DNA of 64,000 nucleotides from Hydrogenibacillus sp. (GTDB lineage: Bacteria > Bacillota > Bacilli > Thermicanales > DSM-22653). Numbering within the stretch: position 1 is the first letter of the stretch; each line of letters starts with the position of its first letter. Made by a program: the position numbers and the translations under genes. Positions 9,137 to 20,400 of the stretch are shown one piece after another. The DNA is taken from contig JADBKT010000033.1 of assembly GCA_014896255.1 (NCBI GenBank), forward strand, positions 1-64,000, read 5' to 3'. A model generated the notes under the pieces. It had not been told where the DNA came from. It saw nothing but the letters and a program-made list of their open reading frames with translations, and made no database searches.

Positions 9137-9757
9137 TTATACGAGCGCTGTATCGTTCGGTTGCGACCACAGTCCGTTCCGCATCAGATCGATGAATGTC
9201 TTCAACCGATCCTCCCATCCAACATCTTGCAACACTTCTTCCAAAAATGCAATACCGAGCAAGGCGAACACCCAGAGCGCCGCGCTCCGGGCGTTGACCC
9301 GGCGGAATTCTCCGGTACGGATCCCTTCTTCGATCGTGCGTTCCAAGTCGCGGATAAATCGTCGTTTTTGTTCGCGAAGCCAATTCCGCAAATCTTCGTC
9401 GGCCGGACCGACATCTCGTCCGTGCAAGGAAAAGGAGTACGGGTGGCGCTTCAAGATCGCCATGTGCAGCTCAAAAACGGCCAAAAGGCGCGCGCCGGGC
9501 GAACCGTCCCCGGACAACCGCCCCCGGAGCGCGTCCAGATGCCGTTCGATGAGTTCCTTCACCATCTGCCGGAACACATCTTCTTTGTTTTCAAAGTACA
9601 AGTAGATCGTCCCCTTGCCGACGCCGGCCAGTTCAGCAATCGTCTCGATCTTCGTATTGGCATAGCCGTATCGGGCAAAAGCCCGGTACGCGCCGGCGAG
9701 AATGGCGTCGCGCTTGCTTGGTCCGGACCAAAGACCGCTTGTTGGATGATGATCCAT
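9137..9757 (-). CDS. TetR-family transcriptional repressor of the efflux operon
   Basis: The 206-residue protein has an N-terminal helix-turn-helix (TKIETIAELAGVGKGTIYLYF, with the recognition helix around GKGTIYLYFENKE) and a variable C-terminal ligand domain, as in QacR/AcrR-type repressors. The start at 9757 has a strong GGGGGAG site 8 nt upstream. The frame extends to 9796 but overlaps the RND stop without a ribosome site. It sits inside the MFP-RND-TetR-TolC-protease operon, so it most likely autoregulates the whole unit through the 18-bp palindrome at 14334-14351, with a pump substrate as inducer (inferred). Confidence 0.9.
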   Translation of the reverse strand: MDHHPTSGLWSGPSKRDAILAGAYRAFARYGYANTKIETIAELAGVGKGTIYLYFENKEDVFRQMVKELIERHLDALRGRLSGDGSPGARLLAVFELHMAILKRHPYSFSLHGRDVGPADEDLRNWLREQKRRFIRDLERTIEEGIRTGEFRRVNARSAALWVFALLGIAFLEEVLQDVGWEDRLKTFIDLMRNGLWSQPNDTALV

Positions 9758-9792
9758 GCTGTCATCTCCCCCATGGACGCTACCTGACGGGA

Positions 9793-12700
9793 TCATCCGC
9801 CGCTTACGGTCCCTGACGCATCGGCCGCGGTCCGGTGTTCACGGCGGAACCAACGCCTGAGTCGAGCGAAGAAATCGTCAAAGAAGCTGTAGACGGCGGG
9901 GATGAGCAGCAGCGTGACGAGCGTCGAGAAGAGCAGCCCGTAGATGACGACGACGGCCAGCGGGGCCAACATCTCCGACGCTTCACCGCCGAAATAGGCG
10001 AACGGCACGAGCACGAGATTCGTCGCCAGCATGGTCATCAAGATCGGGCGCAGGCGCACCGGTCCGGCGGTGAGCAAGGCATCCCGGGCGCTCATCCCGC
10101 GCCGCCGAAGCTGGTTGGTATAGTCGACGAGGACGATGGCGTTGTTCATCACCAACCCGATGACCATGATCAACCCGATGAACGCCGTCACGCTGAGCGG
10201 CATGCGGTGTACGAACAGCCCGAGAAAGGCCCCGACGAACGTCGGCGGCAGGCTGAACATAATGACGAACGGCTGGAAAAACGATTCGAACTGCGCGGCC
10301 ATGATCATGTAGATCAACAGAATGGCGAGCGCCATCGCCTGGGTGAGCGAACCGAACGATTCGGCCATCTGCTCCGCCTCTCCGCCGAGCGACCACGCAT
10401 ACCCTTCCGGAAAGGGGAGGCGTCCCAGCGTTGCCTGGACATCGCTGAGCAGCGCGCCGAGGGAACGTTCTCCGGTCGAGTAGACGGTGAGCCGTGCCTG
10501 GCGTTCGCCGTCGCTGCGCGAAATGGCCGTCGGCGTGCCTTCGGTCACCACGCGGGCCACGTCGCCCAGGGAGACGAGCGCTCCGGAAGAACTCCGAAGG
10601 ACGAGCGAAGAAAGGTGGGCAAGGTCCTTCTCCCAGCCTTCAGGAAACATCAGGCGGACGTCGTACTCGTCCTTTCCGTCCCGCACGATCGTCACCCGCT
10701 TGCCGCCGAAGGCCGTCTGAATCGCCGTCTGGATCTCCATCGGAGAGAGACCGTACCGCGCCGCACGCGCGCGATCGATATAGACGGCCGCCTCCGGCCG
10801 GGCGGCCTTCATGCTGCTTTCGACACTGGCCACGCCGGGAATGGACGCGAGCAGATCGGCCACCTCTCCCGCGACCGCCTCCAGCACCTGATTGTTCGGG
10901 CCGGAGATGTTCACCTGAACGCCCGTCGCTCCGGAGACCGACATCTGCGTGTTGGCCGAGATGATGACGCCGGGAATCGCCTCCGCCCGCGCGCTGAAGT
11001 CGTTCATGACCTCCTGTGTCGTCCGACGTCGTTCATTCTGCGGCTTCATGTTGACCGTGATGCTGGCGGAATTGGAAGCCGTCGTTCCGGTCACCTGGGA
11101 CTCGCCGGTGGAGCCGATCATGCTGGCGACTTCTTTGACTTCCGGATAGTCGAGCAACATACCTTCCAGTTCGCGCACCACCCGCGCCGTCTCTTCAAGC
11201 TTCGTCGACGGCGGCAGCTCGACCGAGATCGTGGCTACCCCTTGATCGGACTCTGGGATGAATTCGCTGCCGATGAGCGGAAGGAGCGCGAAGGAAGCAA
11301 TAAAGATGACAAACGACAGAGCGATGACGATGAGGCGATGCGCAAGCCCCCACCCGAGCAGGCGGCGATAGAGGCGCTCCAGTCCCTCGATCGCCCGCTG
11401 GAAGGCGCGCACGGGGCGAAAGCGACGGCGTGCCGTCCGCGTCTCTTGCCCGTCATCCGCTTCCCCTCCGTAGCGCGGCAGCATCCGGGCGGCAAGCATG
11501 GGAACGAACGTAATCGCCCCGAACCAGGCCGCGACGTGAGAGAAGATGACGGCGAGCGCCATCGGGCCGAACAGTTCCTTGGCCAGTCCGGCGGCGACGA
11601 GCATCGGGACGAAGACCGATGTCTGCGCCAGCGCCGAAGCCGTGACGGCGGCGGTCACTTCTTTGGCCCCGACGGTCGCCGCCTGTTCCGGTGATTTCCT
11701 TTGAAGGCGATGACGGTGGATGCTTTCGATGACGACGATGGCGAAATCGACCAGCGATCCCATACCGATCAGAAGGCCGCCCAGCGTCAGCAGGTTGATC
11801 GACTGATCCGTCAGGGCCATCAGGGTAAAAGTGGCGATGACGGACACCGGGAGCATCACGCCGACGATGAGCGTCGTACGGAGGTTCCCGAGGAAGAGAT
11901 ACAGAATGATCATCGCGATCAGCCCGCCGAGGGCGCCGTGTTCGACGACGTTCCGCATCGACTGCTTGATGAACGTGGCCGAATCGAAGATGACGGTGAG
12001 CGAAGTCCCTTCCGGGAGTTTCCGTTCAAGCGTCTGCAGCGCCTGGTGGACGCCGTTCGACGTCTGGACGGCATTCCCGCCGGAGGTCTGCATGACGCTG
12101 AGGAGGACGAACGGATGGCCGTTTAACGTCGCCGACTGCGACCGCTGGGCAAAGCCGCGGCGAACCTCGGCCACATCGGCGAGCGCCACCGTTCCGCCGG
12201 AGGGCAGCGGAATCTGAACGCGCTTCACATCGTCGATGCCGGTGAGTTCCGCGTCAAAGCGCACGGCCAATTCTTTATCCCCTTGTTCCAATGCTCCGGC
12301 GGTGGCGAGAAAGTTGGATTGGGCGAGCGACTGCGCCAGGTAGGCCGGCGTAAGCCCGTAGAGGTTAAGCCGATCCGGATTCAGGATGACCTGAACCTCT
12401 TCTTTCTCCCCGCCGGCGATGCTCACCGAGCCGACGCCGTCGACTTTGCGCAAAGTCGGCTCGACGGTGTCCTCGGCGATCTTCTGCAGTTCTTCGAGCG
12501 GCTTATCGCCGCTCACGCCGATCAACATGATCGGCTGTTCGGTCGGATCGATGGTCAGCACGAGCGGTTTGTCGGCGTCATCGGGGAGGAAATTCGCAAG
12601 GCGGTCGATCTGGCGTTGCAGATCGATCTGCGCTTTGTCCATGTTCGTCCCCCAGTCGAACTGGACGATGACGAGGGACGCCCCCATCTGCGACTGCGAT

Positions 12701-12942
12701 TCGATCTTGGAGACGCGGTTTACCGTGCCGACGGCGTTTTCGATCGGCTTGGTGATGCGGTTTTCAATTTCTTCCGGAGCCGCCCCCGAGTAAGACGTCA
12801 CGACGACGGCGACGGGCAAATTCATCTTGGGCAGCAGTTCGACCGGCAGACTCGGCAGGAAAAACAGGCCGATCAGCATCATGCCGATGATGACCATGGT
12901 GATGAAGACCGGCCGGCGAATGGAAAAATCAATGATGCTCAA
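9793..12942 (-). CDS. RND efflux pump subunit (HAE1/AcrB-SwrC type)
   Basis: This proton-driven inner-membrane exporter has 1049 residues, the full family length. It shows the N-terminal IDFSIRRPVFITMVII segment, the TM4 GSLVDFAIVVIESI region, a second half starting near LAHRLIVIALSF, and the TM10-12 segment VIGLVMNNAIVLVDYTNQLR. Two large extracytoplasmic loops carry porter/docking-type motifs. In TM4 the usual pair of acidic residues (VDD in many relatives) reads VDF, leaving one Asp. It follows the MFP gene by 42 nt and is almost certainly its partner. Substrates could be amphiphiles, surfactin-like lipopeptides, dyes or metals; specificity cannot be read from the sequence. Confidence 0.93.
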   Translation of the reverse strand: MSIIDFSIRRPVFITMVIIGMMLIGLFFLPSLPVELLPKMNLPVAVVVTSYSGAAPEEIENRITKPIENAVGTVNRVSKIESQSQMGASLVIVQFDWGTNMDKAQIDLQRQIDRLANFLPDDADKPLVLTIDPTEQPIMLIGVSGDKPLEELQKIAEDTVEPTLRKVDGVGSVSIAGGEKEEVQVILNPDRLNLYGLTPAYLAQSLAQSNFLATAGALEQGDKELAVRFDAELTGIDDVKRVQIPLPSGGTVALADVAEVRRGFAQRSQSATLNGHPFVLLSVMQTSGGNAVQTSNGVHQALQTLERKLPEGTSLTVIFDSATFIKQSMRNVVEHGALGGLIAMIILYLFLGNLRTTLIVGVMLPVSVIATFTLMALTDQSINLLTLGGLLIGMGSLVDFAIVVIESIHRHRLQRKSPEQAATVGAKEVTAAVTASALAQTSVFVPMLVAAGLAKELFGPMALAVIFSHVAAWFGAITFVPMLAARMLPRYGGEADDGQETRTARRRFRPVRAFQRAIEGLERLYRRLLGWGLAHRLIVIALSFVIFIASFALLPLIGSEFIPESDQGVATISVELPPSTKLEETARVVRELEGMLLDYPEVKEVASMIGSTGESQVTGTTASNSASITVNMKPQNERRRTTQEVMNDFSARAEAIPGVIISANTQMSVSGATGVQVNISGPNNQVLEAVAGEVADLLASIPGVASVESSMKAARPEAAVYIDRARAARYGLSPMEIQTAIQTAFGGKRVTIVRDGKDEYDVRLMFPEGWEKDLAHLSSLVLRSSSGALVSLGDVARVVTEGTPTAISRSDGERQARLTVYSTGERSLGALLSDVQATLGRLPFPEGYAWSLGGEAEQMAESFGSLTQAMALAILLIYMIMAAQFESFFQPFVIMFSLPPTFVGAFLGLFVHRMPLSVTAFIGLIMVIGLVMNNAIVLVDYTNQLRRRGMSARDALLTAGPVRLRPILMTMLATNLVLVPFAYFGGEASEMLAPLAVVVIYGLLFSTLVTLLLIPAVYSFFDDFFARLRRWFRREHRTAADASGTVSGG

Positions 12943-12984
12943 CGTCTTGAGCCCCTTTCCTTCGATCGATCGTCAGACAGTCGA

Positions 12985-14304
12985 TCATCTCGGCCGTTTT
13001 TCATCGGCAAGGCGTACCCGGTCGCCGTCTTTGAGGAGATATTGGCCCTTGACGACGACTTTTTCGCCCGGCTTCAGGCCGGATATCACCTCGACGGACG
13101 CCGCGCTCTGCCGCCCGATGGTGATCCATCGTTCGTGGACCACGCCGTCTGCATAGACCATGACGCGCCCTTCGCCGACTTTTTCACTGGCCATATAGGC
13201 TTCGGCAGGGATGAAGATGGTCGGCTTTGCATCTTTCGGCAGGATCGTCACCTGGGCGCTCATCCCGGAAGCGAGCCTGCCTTCGGGGTTGGGAACTTCG
13301 ATTTTCACCAGATACCCTTTCGTCCGCTGATCGGCGGTCAAGTTTTTCGCACTGACCGTCCCTTGCATTTTCTCCTCTTGAACGACGACGTCGACCGGAT
13401 CGCCGACCGTGACTTGGTGATACACCTGCTCCGGCAGTTCGACCTCGACGATCGCCGGATGGAGATCGACGATCGTGGCCACCGTAGATTGCGGGCTGAC
13501 CATCTCCCCGACGTTCGCCGGGAGCGACGCCACGACGCCGCCCACCGGAGCGGTGATGCGCATGGCATCCAGCTGGCGGCGTGCCGCGTCCAGAGCCGCT
13601 TTAGCCTGCTCCACCTGCGCCTCGGCCGTTTTCAGGGCGATCCGTTCTTTGGCGAAGTTCAAATTCTCCTGCGCGACTTTCAGCGCTTGGAGCGCGTTGG
13701 CATGAGCGCTCTGCGCCTGCTGCAGACCGGTTTCGGCTTGCTTGACGCTGTTTTCCGCCTGTTCGACATCAATGGCTGAGGCCAGTCCCGATTCCAGAAG
13801 GGCACGCTGGCGCTCCAGATTTTTTTGCGCCAGCTCATAAGCCCCTTGCGCGGCCTCCAGGCCTTTTTCCGCCTGACGGACGCCTTCTTCGGCCTGCTTT
13901 ACGTTCTGCTCGGCGCTGAGCACTTGCTGCGTCGATTGTGCGGTCGCGCTCTCTTTGCCGGCTTCGGCGACTTTTAAAGCCGCCTCCGCCTGCGCGAGCT
14001 GCGGTTGAATGTCTTTGGCATCCAGCTGAATGAGCAGATCGCCCGGCTTGACCCGCTGGCCGACCTGCACGGCGATGCGTTCGATCCGCCCCGACGATTT
14101 GGGGACGACGGCCACTTCGACATGACCCTTGATGACGCCGCTGAACGTCAGACCTTCGTCGAATACGCCTTCCGCCACGTCCGCCACGGCCACCGCACGA
14201 ACGGGCATCTCCTGACTCATCCCCGTCTCGATCGTGCTGCTGCAGCCTGATGCCAACAGGATGAACCCGATGAGGACAAATATCCGATAGCGGCGATGAT
14301 TCAC
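12985..14304 (-). CDS. RND membrane-fusion (periplasmic adaptor) lipoprotein
   Basis: The 439-residue protein has a lipobox at Cys21 (ILLASGC). A biotinyl-lipoyl segment (about 50-100, VVPKSSGRIERI) flanks a long coiled coil of Lys/Glu/Gln/Ala heptads (about 100-245). The second lipoyl half (ITAPVGGVVASLPANVGEMV), a beta-barrel and a membrane-proximal domain follow. This is the AcrA/HlyD-type adaptor that couples the RND pump to an outer partner. GTG 14304 is chosen because AGGAGGGAG lies just upstream. The frame to 14379 would include the promoter and operator. It is the first gene of the operon. Confidence 0.92.
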   Translation of the reverse strand: MNHRRYRIFVLIGFILLASGCSSTIETGMSQEMPVRAVAVADVAEGVFDEGLTFSGVIKGHVEVAVVPKSSGRIERIAVQVGQRVKPGDLLIQLDAKDIQPQLAQAEAALKVAEAGKESATAQSTQQVLSAEQNVKQAEEGVRQAEKGLEAAQGAYELAQKNLERQRALLESGLASAIDVEQAENSVKQAETGLQQAQSAHANALQALKVAQENLNFAKERIALKTAEAQVEQAKAALDAARRQLDAMRITAPVGGVVASLPANVGEMVSPQSTVATIVDLHPAIVEVELPEQVYHQVTVGDPVDVVVQEEKMQGTVSAKNLTADQRTKGYLVKIEVPNPEGRLASGMSAQVTILPKDAKPTIFIPAEAYMASEKVGEGRVMVYADGVVHERWITIGRQSAASVEVISGLKPGEKVVVKGQYLLKDGDRVRLADEKRPR

Positions 14305-14333
14305 AGTCTCCCTCCTGCTCCCTTGTCGCGTAA

Positions 14334-14351
14334 TGACTGGATATCCAGTCA
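14334..14351. promoter_or_regulatory. Perfect 18-bp palindrome, probable TetR operator
   Basis: TGACTGGATATCCAGTCA is a perfect inverted repeat. It lies about 10-27 nt downstream of the predicted transcription start of the efflux operon and 30 nt ahead of the adaptor's GTG, a roadblock position for the TetR protein encoded within the operon. Confidence 0.75.
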
Positions 14352-14367
14352 CTTCGTGCATAAGCCG

Positions 14368-14396
14368 ACTATAGCACACCTCTTCGGTCTAGGCAA
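14368..14396 (-). promoter_or_regulatory. Sigma-A-like promoter of the efflux operon
   Basis: On the minus strand, -35 TTGCCT (14391-14396) and -10 TATAGT (14368-14373) are separated by 17 nt. The start site would fall near 14361, just before the palindrome. Confidence 0.65.
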
Positions 14397-14430
14397 TCGC
14401 TTTTTCGGTCCAACATTGAAGAAATGATGG

Positions 14431-14467
14431 AAAAACCCCCATCTCGGCAAAGATGCCGAGATGGGGG
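14431..14467 (-). terminator. Rho-independent terminator of the giant protease gene
   Basis: A 14-bp stem (CCCCCATCTCGGCA at 14436-14449 with its complement at 14454-14467) is followed on the minus strand by TTTTT. It lies 7 nt after the stop of the protease gene. Confidence 0.85.
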
Positions 14468-14474
14468 ACCCGTC

Positions 14475-17400
14475 TTATCGCTTCATCAACCATTGATAGA
14501 GCATCGCTGCCGCTTCCGCGCGGGTGGTCCAATCTTTCGGCGCAAAGCGGCCGTCGACTTTGCCCGAGAGGTAACCTTCTTTTTGCAGGATACCGACTGC
14601 TGCCTGCGCCCACGGCGCAATGTTCGCGGCATCTTTGAACGTCGGCGGCGCTTGTTCGCCTTGGATCAATTTGAGCGCTTGCGCGAACATGACCGCCATC
14701 TCTTCGCGCGTGATCGACGCCTCCGGACGGAACGTTCCGTCATACCCTTGCGCAATTTTCAAGGCGTATGCGGTGGCGACGACGTCGGCATACCAGGCGC
14801 CCGGATTCACGTCGCGGAACGGAAGCGCGCCTTTTTGCGGTTTCACGCCCAGCGCGTTCAGGAGCATCGCCGCAAATTCTGCCCGCGTCACGTTGGCCTG
14901 CGGCGCGAAGACGTCATTGCTGCGCCCTTTCACCAGCTGATGGGCAGCGGCGACTTCGACGGCGTCTTTGGCCCAATGGTTTTGAATGTCGGCAAACGTC
15001 TTCTCGTAGACGATCGCCGCGACGGCCTGCGGACGCTCCAGCGCTACGCGCACGCTGTGGTTTTGCCGGTCGACCTTACCGCCGAGATAACGCCAGGCAC
15101 CGGCGGCTTGTTCGGCGTATACGGCAGCTTTGCGCCAATCCTTCGTCCCCATATTGACGCTCAGAACGACGGACACCGGCGACGTCCAGGCGTCGGTTGA
15201 CGTCTTCAGTTCGATGACCGGCGAGACGAAAGTGATCCTCCCGAGCGCGGCGATCCGCGCGTTCTGTTCGTCGGGCTTCTTCACCAGAACGGTGACGTCG
15301 AGGTTCCCTTGTGCGTCTCTTGTGTCCTTAAGCTGTTCCGGCGTCAGCTCGATCGTGACGAAAGCGGTATGGATCGAAAGCGTATAGCCGCCGTCGATCA
15401 ACGCTTGAACGTGTCGGGCGTCAAGATGTACCGTCAGTTGATCGCCGGTCGTAAGCGAGATCTCCGTCAAATTGAGCGTGACGCGATGGGACCCGGCCTT
15501 GCTTGCCGCATCCATCGCCTGTTGAACGGCATCCGCAGAGACGGAAAGCCTATAGACCTTGCCTTCCGGCGTCTCTGTCGTCGTCAGCTGACCGACGGCC
15601 ATCGGCGTGGTGCGCGGTGACTGGGAACCGGGGGCCGGGGATTCGGATTTGGGCGGTTCCGTCGGTTCAGGCTTCGGCACCGGTTCGGGGTGCGGAATCG
15701 GGCCGGGTTTGCTCGGCGGTTCCGGCGTCGGCGCGGGGCTTGGTGCACTCTTCTGGAGCGTCAGCTCGATCGTCGTTCGGTTGCCGACGCCGTCTTCGGC
15801 AGTGATGTTGACGATCTTGGCGCCTTCCGGAAAATCGACGACATACGTAAAGTCGCGTGTATCGACCTGGCCCATGCGCGTATTCTTGAGGGGCATCACG
15901 AGATCGCCGTCGATCGAGAGGACGAAGCTGGAGAGATTGTCTTCGACCGTCCCGTTCAATGGATAGGACGTCGTCGGCGACTGTATCTGAGCCTCATACC
16001 ACGAATGGACGGGGCTGCTCTTGGCTTCGTTCCGCCTCAGATCGACACCGCTTAGCGTGATCACCGGCGGGGTGAGATCGGCGTAGATCTTCCGGTTGTG
16101 CTGAGTCTCGTTGCCGGCCAGATCTTGATAGGCCAAGCGGATGTTCTGGTAGCCTTCCTTCTTCGCCTCCAGACCTTCGGCGTAAATCAGCATGAGATAG
16201 CCGACTTCCGGCACGTAATACGAGGGATCGATTACCAGCGCCTGAGTCATGTCCACCCATTGCCCGTCTGTCGTCTCCAGCCATAGGCGCATCGAATCCA
16301 CGTCGACGAACTCAGCCAGCGCCCTCGGCAAGTACGCCAGGTATGTGATGTCCCGACCGGTTTCGGCGTTCAATTCTTCAAACGGACCGGGGGCGACCAC
16401 GCTGACGAGCGGTGCGGCGAGCGAGCGCTTCACGGTATACAGAAGCCGACCGATGGGAAGGCCATTCGCGTCATAGGCGGTGACCCAGATCTCCATCTGA
16501 CCTTTGTCCGGGACGTTGGAAAGGTCGATATCGGCATGCATGATCCCCGCATCATCGTGATCGGCTTCGTTTAGAACCGGACCTTCGTCGATCAGACGGC
16601 CGCCGAGATCGAAGGTCCTTTGAGCCAGTTCAATCACGCTCGGACGATAGACGGCGTCGGTGACCGCCCATTCGATCGTCGTCCGGGAATCTTTGGTGTA
16701 GCGCACGCGCTCAGAATATCCGCCCGACGTGTACTGCAAAACGCCGGTCTGGCCGGTATGGACGCGGGCCCGATCGGTCTCCTCGCCGTTCACGAGAAGC
16801 ACCAGGTCAAGTTCGGGCAATCCGGCATACGGACCGAGATCGATCGAGCAGGGGCGTTCCCGATTGGGATCGTCAGCGGTGACGGTCGCCTCTTCTTCCG
16901 TCAAGCGTTGCTGTGTGAAGGGATCGACGACGGCAATCTTGAGGGCGCTTACGTCGGGCGCGTACTTGATCCGAAGCGAGAGCGACGTTTGCCCCTGCGC
17001 GAGTTCATAGTCGTGTCGGTCGAAGATCGCCGGGCGCGATCGATCCACGGTCGCATGGAATTCTACCTGTCCCGTCACGACATCCTCGCCGTAAGTTAAC
17101 GCCGCTGTCGTCGCAGCGTCCAAGTACGTCGCCATCGTCACCGAGTACGTGCCGGGAACGTCCAAGGTCAGATGTACAGTCCCTTCCGGGGCCTCTGACA
17201 CATCGATCGTCTGCGAAGCTTCCGGATGTCCGTAGACGTCGACGACCAGGCGGCCGTTTCCTTGGCCCAAGATGCGGTAAGGAATGTCTAAGGTGATCCG
17301 ATCTTCGTTCGGTGCGGCACTATGCACGATATCTTTGAAGTGCGTCGGGTCGAGGGCCGTAACCTGATCAAAGGTCAAGTTCCGCTCGGCCAGAACGTTC

Positions 17401-20400
17401 CCCGCTTGATCCAAAGCCTCCAGCTTGATTCGATGATCGCCGACGGGCAAGGGGAGGATAAGGCCTTTCCGCCAGTCGCCACTGAAGGACCGGGCGGAAA
17501 TGGCTGCATAATCGTCGACGGTCAGGCGAATGTCGGAGACGTTCTCTTGGACGAACCAGGTGAAATGTACCGCATTGCCTTCAAGGTCGGCCTCATCTAA
17601 GATCAGCGGCACGTCGTTCATCGCGTCTTTAAAGACAGCGTTGCCGGCCGTATCGACGACCATGAAGAAGACGTCGGCATGGTTAAAATCGACAGGCGCT
17701 TTTTCGGCTTCTTCAAACGCAAACTGTGACACATCGACATGTGCGGTGAATTGATGGGCATTCGCCTCATCCGCAATCGCAGGAATCAGAGCGACTTCGC
17801 TCCAGCCGGCATTGTGATCGTAGGCGACGGCATAGACCGCTTCGATGCCGATCGGCGTTTCGGCTTGGACGCGATAGGTGGCGTCGTCTGGACGATCAAT
17901 GCGCACCTCGGGGATGCGGCTGACCACTTTCACCGGGAAAGCAAGGCTCTGCGCTTTGCCTTCTTGCGAGTACGGGACGGCAAGCGTTTCGATGATGTAT
18001 TGACCATCCGGCGCCGGTTTGCCATGAATGGTTCCGTCCCAAGGACCAAAGATCTTGATGAGGTTGGACTTCAGGTCGTTCTTCCGCACATCTTCCCACT
18101 GGTCCAGTGTGCGGAGCGCGCGTCCTTCCGCATCCGTCAGGCGTACGATGACGCTCTTCGCATTGCGCAGGAAGGTATACAGCGGAATCGCCGTCCGCCG
18201 CGCCGATGCTTGCTCCTTTGCAGTGGAGATGGCGGCATAATCCGGATTGTATGCCCATCCCTCTTCGGCATCCAGATACAGACCGAGCGGATCCAGCGCT
18301 TCGTCATAGAGGCCGGTGGTGCCGCCCAAATCTATTTTGTATTGCGACCAGAAGTAGTAGCGGACGTAGCTGTCCGGGCTCGTCCAATGCGCATCGATGA
18401 CCGACGGTCGACCCCAATCGCCGTAGAAGCCGTAGACGGGGAAGACGAGGTCAGGCTGGCCGCTCCCTTCTTCGGCGACAAATGTGAGCCACCCTTCCAC
18501 AAAGCGATCTTGCGGTAGTGTCTCGGGAATGGTCACGGCGACGTCGACGGTGACGGAACCCTTGGCCGGAACGGTGATCTGTTGTGGATCCGATGTGAGC
18601 GCGAGGCCGTCCATCGGCGTCAACTGCAACAAATCGATGGCTTTGGAAGATCCGGCGTACGTAATCGGCCGCTCGACAACCGCGTCCGTATAGAGATCAC
18701 CCTTGAGCGTAAAATGACGTTCAACGGAGCCGAAGTTCTTCAAGGTAACGGTAAAGCGCTTGGTCCGCTCCGTCAACGAGCCCAGATTGGCGGCCGGCTC
18801 TTCACCGATCATGGCCACGACGTCCGTCTGAACGGCTTTGTCGACTTGAATGCGTCCTGCGCCTTGCCGGCGGATGGGATAAGGCGTGCCTGTACCGGGA
18901 TCTTTCAAGATTTTGGACGTATTGGCGAGGATCGCCCTGACCGTCGCCGGATCGTAAGCGATGCCGTTCTTCGTCAAACGCTCGATGACAAGCGCAGCAG
19001 CTCCAGCGACATGCGGCGCGGCCATCGAAGTGCCGTTGAACGACGCGTATTGATCCGCACCAATGCTCGATACGATGCTGCCGCCCGGAGCGGTCAAGGT
19101 CGGCTTGAATCCAAGCGCCGGTTCATAGCCCCAGGAAGAGAAACTTGTCATCGTATCGACGGCCAGTTCGACCTTGACTTTATCGCCGGCGTCAAAGCGG
19201 ACGGAGATCGTTTGGCCTTTCTTTATGGCTTCGGCGATGGCCGATCCGTCTCCGCCGCGGATAAAGGCCGCCGGAATGCCGGTCGCCGATCCGGTTGCCA
19301 TACTGACGAATTCTGGACTATCGACGTTATTGTAAATGATCGCGGCGACAGCGCCCGCTTGGATGGCGTTTTTGACTTTGGTCTCGAACGGCACCACACC
19401 GCGCTGGATGAGGGCAACGTTGCCTTTGACTTCCTTCGGAAAGTCATTCAGATCACGGCCCAGACCGCTCAGCACCAGTTGATGGGAGCCTTTTACGGAG
19501 GAAGGATGCGGGTTGGCGGATGCCGGCAGCATCGGAATTTTGTCGATCGATTGGCCGCCTTTGTCGACCGCCGGATCAATCGCCATGGCATCGAAATGTT
19601 GTGCCTCATTCATCGAGGCCGCCACGCTGATGCTCGGCGGATTGATGCTGGGAGATCCGACCAAGGCGACATCCGGGTTTTCCGCAAACGGATAGAGCGC
19701 ACCGGTCGACCGATCGTTGTTCCCGGCAGAAATGCTGAAGACGACGCCTTGATCCGACGCTTTCTTCATGACCTGATAGAACGGATCTTCCGGATTGAAG
19801 GCGCCGGCCGGTGAACCGAGGCTCATGTTGATGACTTTGGCGCCATGCGTCACGGCGTGTTCTACGGCCGCGATGTACTCGTCCGAGGTCGTCGATGCCC
19901 GATCGGGGTCGTTGGAGAATACTTTCTCCGCGAGGAACTTCACATGCGGGGCCACGCCCGAGAACGGCTGACCGTTGATGACGCCCGTCGCTCGGTCGTC
20001 ATATCCGCCGACCGTACCGGCCACGTGCACGCCGTGCTGACTGTCCGTGCGGTCGACGATGTCGTTGTTGTTGTCCGCCCAGTTATATCCGCCGATCACC
20101 CGCGCGTTGTAACCGTCTTTGAGCGTCAGATCCTCATGACCTCCGAGCTTCAACGTCTCATGCCCTTCGCCGCCGAACGCCGGATGGAAGTAATTGATCC
20201 CGCTGTCGACGATCGCGACGATGACATCATCGCCTCGATATCCGAGCTCCCAGGCCGCCTGCGCGCCGATCAGCGGGGCGCTGAAATACATGTCCGGCGC
20301 GTCGGCGGGCATCTTCATCGAGTCCAAAGTTTTCGATACACGGTCCGGGTAAAACACTTGTGCCGGCTGGACATCGATGACGCCGTCGAGCGCTTTGAGC

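Noticed and set aside
9117-9383. N-terminal extension of the TolC-like gene
   Set aside because: It would overlap the TetR gene by about 250 nt; a ribosome site and signal peptide mark the start at 9116.
9835-11694. Very long plus-strand open frame opposite the RND pump gene
   Set aside because: It is antisense to a full-length conserved protein, has Arg/Asp/His-rich composition typical of the complement of GC-rich codons, no ribosome site and no known domain.
12283-13779. 498-codon plus-strand frame opposite the adaptor and pump genes
   Set aside because: It spans two real genes on the other strand, has biased His/Arg/Asp composition and no recognisable fold.
18582-19814. 410-codon plus-strand frame inside the giant protease gene
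   Set aside because: The protease reading is supported by its catalytic triad and PA domain; the antisense frame has no motifs.
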